A program made the translations under genes and the position numbers. Positions 61,215 through 64,000 of a stretch of DNA of 64,000 nucleotides are shown piece by piece; the stretch's first letter is position 1; the number at the start of each line of letters is the position of its first letter. Source of the DNA: Sporodiniella umbellata (Eukaryota; Mucoromycota; Mucoromycetes; Mucorales; Rhizopodaceae). The notes beneath the pieces were generated by a model. The model ran no database searches. It saw only the letters and a program-made list of their open reading frames with translations, and was not told where the DNA came from. The stretch is from the NCBI GenBank assembly GCA_025677835.1, contig JAIXMR010000024.1, forward strand, positions 62,001 to 126,000, in the 5' to 3' direction.

Positions 61215-62763
61215 ATGCCACACTTAAAGACGACGCATAAAGAAGATGCTACGATCCAGCTAGAACTCGATGCGCTATTTACGGGTATCCTGCGCGGTAT
61301 GGCCCATGATGAATCTGAAGGATGTATTGTTTCTGGCAACTGTATTGTGGTGGTTCATAAGCCCATCAAGATTCGACGGTTTATTGTGTGGTTAGAAGGT
61401 CGATGCAAGGTGACACTTAAAAGCACAGGCTACGGGGTGGCGAACAGTGAGGGCAGTGAGAGTCGTACGTTGTATTCAAAAGACCTTCATTTTATGGGCG
61501 ACGACGGACTGACACAGACGCTGATGCCAGGCCAGTACGCCTACCCTTTTCGTTTTGAACTACCGGCGAACGTGCCAGCAAGCTATCGAGGCAAGCGAGG
61601 GTATGTTCGTTATCGACTCCAGGCGGCCATCTACCGGCCTATGTTTGCGCACGACATCCAGAGCTCGCGTGATGTGCCTATCAAGCGTTGTCTGATGAAC
61701 GATGGCACCCGGATGGGCGATCTAAGGGAGACACTGGAAGGCAGCCAACATACACACAAACTACGCTATTCGGCCACAGCGCCCACCATTGCTTACCGTG
61801 AAGGCGGCTTGATCCGCCTGAATATCGAGATGCAGCTCCAGCGACCCGAGACGCAGTCAATCCGAACCGTGACCTGTGCGCTTCGTGAACGAGTCCAGTA
61901 CCGTACAACGGACAGCCAGGCCAACACGGTGCTGAGCAAGACCGATAACTTGTTTCCCTTGGGCTACAGCACGTTCTATCCCAGCCAAGAGCCAGGCTAC
62001 GACCCCAAGGCGAAAGCAGACTACAACGCTCTCTTCCGGCTCTGTCCACGCGTGAATGCGGATCTCAACAGCCGGCTGATGAAGTTAACCCATGCCTTGG
62101 TGGTTAATATCATGCTGGAGGACGCCGAACAGGATGAAGGCCCTGAGGAAGACGACGAGACAGAGGCTAACGATACTGACTGGGCGTCTGAAGACGAACG
62201 CCAGATCGATACCAAGCACAGTAGCCCAGCTTCGACCCCACCGCATTCAGCGCCCAACTCGGCACCCAACTCGGCGCCTAGCTCGCCCGTGCTTAGCCGG
62301 TCTTCGTCCGCGTCCTCCATCACCTCCATCTTTGCCCTTGGCCGTTCAGCGGATGGACCAGAAGAGCTTGCATCGATCCCGGCCATCAAGACCTACCGCA
62401 AGAGCCGGCCAAAGAAACAACCCTCGCCCTACCTGACGCTCTGTACATTGGAGGTGCCACTCGTCGTTACCTCACGCGAACATACCTGGGCTGAAAACCA
62501 TCGCCCGCCTGCTTACGAAGCCGTGCAAGAACCACCCAGCTATCACTCTGCACTGGACGACCTACCGCGCGCGCCGACGTACCAAGCCCCCGAGCCCCGT
62601 CACCCCACAGTGCTGGACGATCCACCGCCTGAAGCCGGGCCCAGCCAACCCCCCGCACAAAGACCTCGCCCGGCCTCGCGCCACTCGTTTTACGAAGCAA
62701 CGCATGCCGCGTCCAACGTCGCCGCCAAAATGTTCTATGCCGTCTCATCCAAAGTGCCTCGCT

Positions 62764-62765
<2 letters not shown>
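61215..62765 (+). CDS. Arrestin-related trafficking adaptor (ART/alpha-arrestin)
   Basis: A single exon of 516 codons. Alpha-arrestins bring Rsp5 ubiquitin ligase to plasma-membrane transporters and so trigger their endocytosis. The N-terminal arrestin sandwich (about 15-160) shows GCIVVV-like strands, RRFIVWLEGRCKV, GQYAYPFRFELP (a hallmark strand) and YVRYRLQAAI. The C-terminal arrestin lobe (about 195-320) is followed by a Ser/Pro/Ala-rich linker. Two PPxY motifs lie at 431-434 (PPAY) and 440-443 (PPSY), the docking sites for WW domains. The gene has no intron and is much richer in G and C than genes to its left, with C/G-ending codons. Start chosen at the first ATG in frame, just after AACTGA. 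Confidence 0.9.
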
Positions 62766-62795
<30 letters not shown>

Positions 62796-62900
62796 TATAT
62801 TTTTTTTCTCATCTTTTTGATTGTACATATTCCATTTTCATTCTATCAATAAAAAAAAAAAAACATTGCATCTATTTTTTTATTTTTTTAATTTTAATGA
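62766..62900. other. Short 3'-3' spacer with A tract
   Basis: 135 bases between convergent stop codons, made almost wholly of A and T: a 27-base A tract after the arrestin stop, then AATAAA-like sequence near 62848. A sharp dip in GC between two GC-rich genes. Confidence 0.8.
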
Positions 62901-64000
62901 TTAAACTACAAAGACCAACACATGGCTCTCGTTCCGGCCTTCACCAAAGCCGAGGACAGGAATCCAGCGATGGGCGACCTGTTGGCCGTTCAGTTGGCAG
63001 ACGGGCGGAGGGATTGCGTGGGGTGAATGAAGATAATCACCAAGGGTAAAGTAGATGGGCGTACGGGTGGTGTGGGGACGGAAGGTGAGGTGGAGGGCGT
63101 GCGAAAGGAGTTCGAAGCGATCGAGTTCGGTACCGGGCACGATATGCGCGTTGGAACCCAAGAAGTGCAAGCCGTTGGGCGGTGGGATGTGTAAGAAGGT
63201 CTTGGTTTCGTGTACCCTGAGCTTGGTTTCGGACGAAGGGTGGTAGAAGCTAGGCTCGCAGCCAGGTGTGGTGAGATCGGTAGTGGAAAGTAGATGGGTG
63301 TCGGCGGCTGAGGGGGGTAAATAGAGCGTCTGGTCTTGATCGGAGAGGTTGGTGTAGATCGTGTAGCGTAACTCGCGTACGCCATGCTTGACCCTGAACT
63401 GGATCAGGTAGCAATCGGGTCGGAACTCGAGTACGCTCTGGACTTGCGGGACCACCTTGGGAAACGTCGCGGCGTACAGTCGATGTTCTTCTGGGCCATA
63501 GAGCGCGACATTATCTGAGCTAAAGACCAAGGCGCCCAACACGTTGTTGAGCACACAAAGCGTATGGCGTTCAGGCAAAGTCAACTTGTTTTTATGTTCG
63601 CGCAGGATCATCACGTCTGGATCGTTACCAAACATACGGTCGGACAGCGTCCAGCGGTTCAGGGTGGAAATCAGCGAGTTTGCGGTCGAGACGCGTTCCC
63701 GTACATGCATCAGCTTCAGTTTCGTATCCTCCCACCACGGCGCCACGTCTGAACCAATACGGCAGTAATCCACCTTACGAAAGGCCGATACCAACGGCAC
63801 GCCACAGCCCAACACAGACTTGTTGGGCCCCACCAGATCACGTACGAGCTCCATCGCTTCCCACATAATCTGGCCTCGGTTCTTACCCTGACGAGGCAGC
63901 ATCGCCGCCGCAAAACAAAAGTCGAGCTTGACCATATCAAAGCCCCAGTCCTGAAGGACAACATCAAAGACCTGCTTGAGATATGCTCTGGCCTCAGGCT
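62901..64000 (-). CDS. Alpha-galactosidase-like glycoside hydrolase, clan GH-D (C-terminal part)
   Basis: The frame is open from the right edge (64000) to the stop at 62901, about 366 codons, so the N-terminus lies outside the window. Early in the visible part is GFDMVKLDF with the nucleophile aspartate codon at 63921-63923, the K-x-D motif of clan GH-D (GH27/GH36). About 55 residues later is CRIGSDVAPWWED, the probable acid/base aspartate region. A C-terminal beta-sandwich follows. GH36-type enzymes release galactose from raffinose-type oligosaccharides or galactomannan. A raffinose synthase-like activity is the main alternative. No intron is needed, and GC content and codon use match the neighbouring arrestin gene. 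Confidence 0.82.
   Translation of the reverse strand, partial: PEARAYLKQVFDVVLQDWGFDMVKLDFCFAAAMLPRQGKNRGQIMWEAMELVRDLVGPNKSVLGCGVPLVSAFRKVDYCRIGSDVAPWWEDTKLKLMHVRERVSTANSLISTLNRWTLSDRMFGNDPDVMILREHKNKLTLPERHTLCVLNNVLGALVFSSDNVALYGPEEHRLYAATFPKVVPQVQSVLEFRPDCYLIQFRVKHGVRELRYTIYTNLSDQDQTLYLPPSAADTHLLSTTDLTTPGCEPSFYHPSSETKLRVHETKTFLHIPPPNGLHFLGSNAHIVPGTELDRFELLSHALHLTFRPHTTRTPIYFTLGDYLHSPHAIPPPVCQLNGQQVAHRWIPVLGFGEGRNESHVLVFVV

Noticed and set aside
61681..62748. Several long overlapping ORFs on both strands across the arrestin gene
   Set aside because: GC-rich sequence has few chance stops. Only the 516-codon frame shows arrestin strands and PPxY motifs.
62990..63385. Ser/Thr/Pro-rich minus-strand ORF inside the glycoside hydrolase
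   Set aside because: It is another frame of the hydrolase coding sequence with the same GC bias; the hydrolase frame has catalytic motifs.
61215..64000. Bacterial horizontal transfer as the cause of the GC-rich block
   Set aside because: The alpha-arrestin with PPxY motifs is a eukaryotic family, and the compositional shift covers both genes; transfer from bacteria is not the simplest reading.

Overview
This 64 kb window is nuclear DNA from a filamentous fungus of the order Mucorales (Mucoromycota). The reasons are very short spliceosomal introns (about 45-90 bases, GT..AG), an AT-rich background full of A/T homopolymers, fungal gene content (Cdc11-type septin, cyclase-associated protein, PUFA-type elongase, fungal arrestin with PY motifs) and a CotH-family kinase-like secreted protein typical of Mucorales. 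I resolved 29 protein-coding genes by joining exons by eye and checking that every splice phase and total length closes. Two genes run off the window edges. I found no rRNA, CRISPR array or intact transposon, and only one degraded tRNA-like sequence.

Layout. 0-7 kb: start of an unknown membrane protein, a cytochrome P450, a small mitochondrial membrane protein and a Cdc11/AspA septin, all on the minus strand. 7-18 kb: a gene-poor stretch, a copper amine oxidase (+), NMN adenylyltransferase (+) converging on an ACBD5-like acyl-CoA-binding protein (-), then an orphan protein (-). 20-28.5 kb: an ELO fatty-acid elongase (-), cyclase-associated protein (+) converging on mitochondrial glutamyl-tRNA synthetase (-) with only 17 bases between stops, and a FAM210/DUF1279 protein (-). 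29-37 kb: an RBM39-like splicing factor, a protein O-fucosyltransferase-like enzyme and a CAP-Gly protein, all (-). 40.6-48.2 kb: an ankyrin protein (+), WDR5 (-), succinate-semialdehyde dehydrogenase (+), a VAMP7-like R-SNARE (+) and Pam16 (-). 48.2-57.7 kb: a CotH protein (-), a tentatively Sts1/Cut8-like protein (-), a RING/TRAF-type zinc-finger protein (+), an Hv1-type voltage-gated proton channel (-) and a PRMT3-type zinc-finger protein without a methyltransferase domain (-). 58-64 kb: an aldo-keto reductase (+), a 90-residue PPxY membrane protein (+), an arrestin (+) and the C-terminal part of a clan GH-D alpha-galactosidase-like enzyme (-). The last two genes are intronless and clearly GC-richer than everything to their left.

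The genes are mostly independent housekeeping functions, not one pathway. Themes are mitochondria (Pam16, GluRS, FAM210, SSADH, the coiled-coil membrane protein), lipid and peroxisome biology (P450, elongase, ACBD5-like) and membrane traffic (VAMP7, arrestin, PPxY membrane protein). The points most worth a second look are the Hv1 channel with a lysine in the third gating-charge position, the PRMT3 zinc-finger protein that stops where the methyltransferase should begin, start codons split from or adjoining introns (WDR5, Pam16), the PPxY membrane protein beside a PPxY arrestin, and the GC-rich intronless block at the right end.
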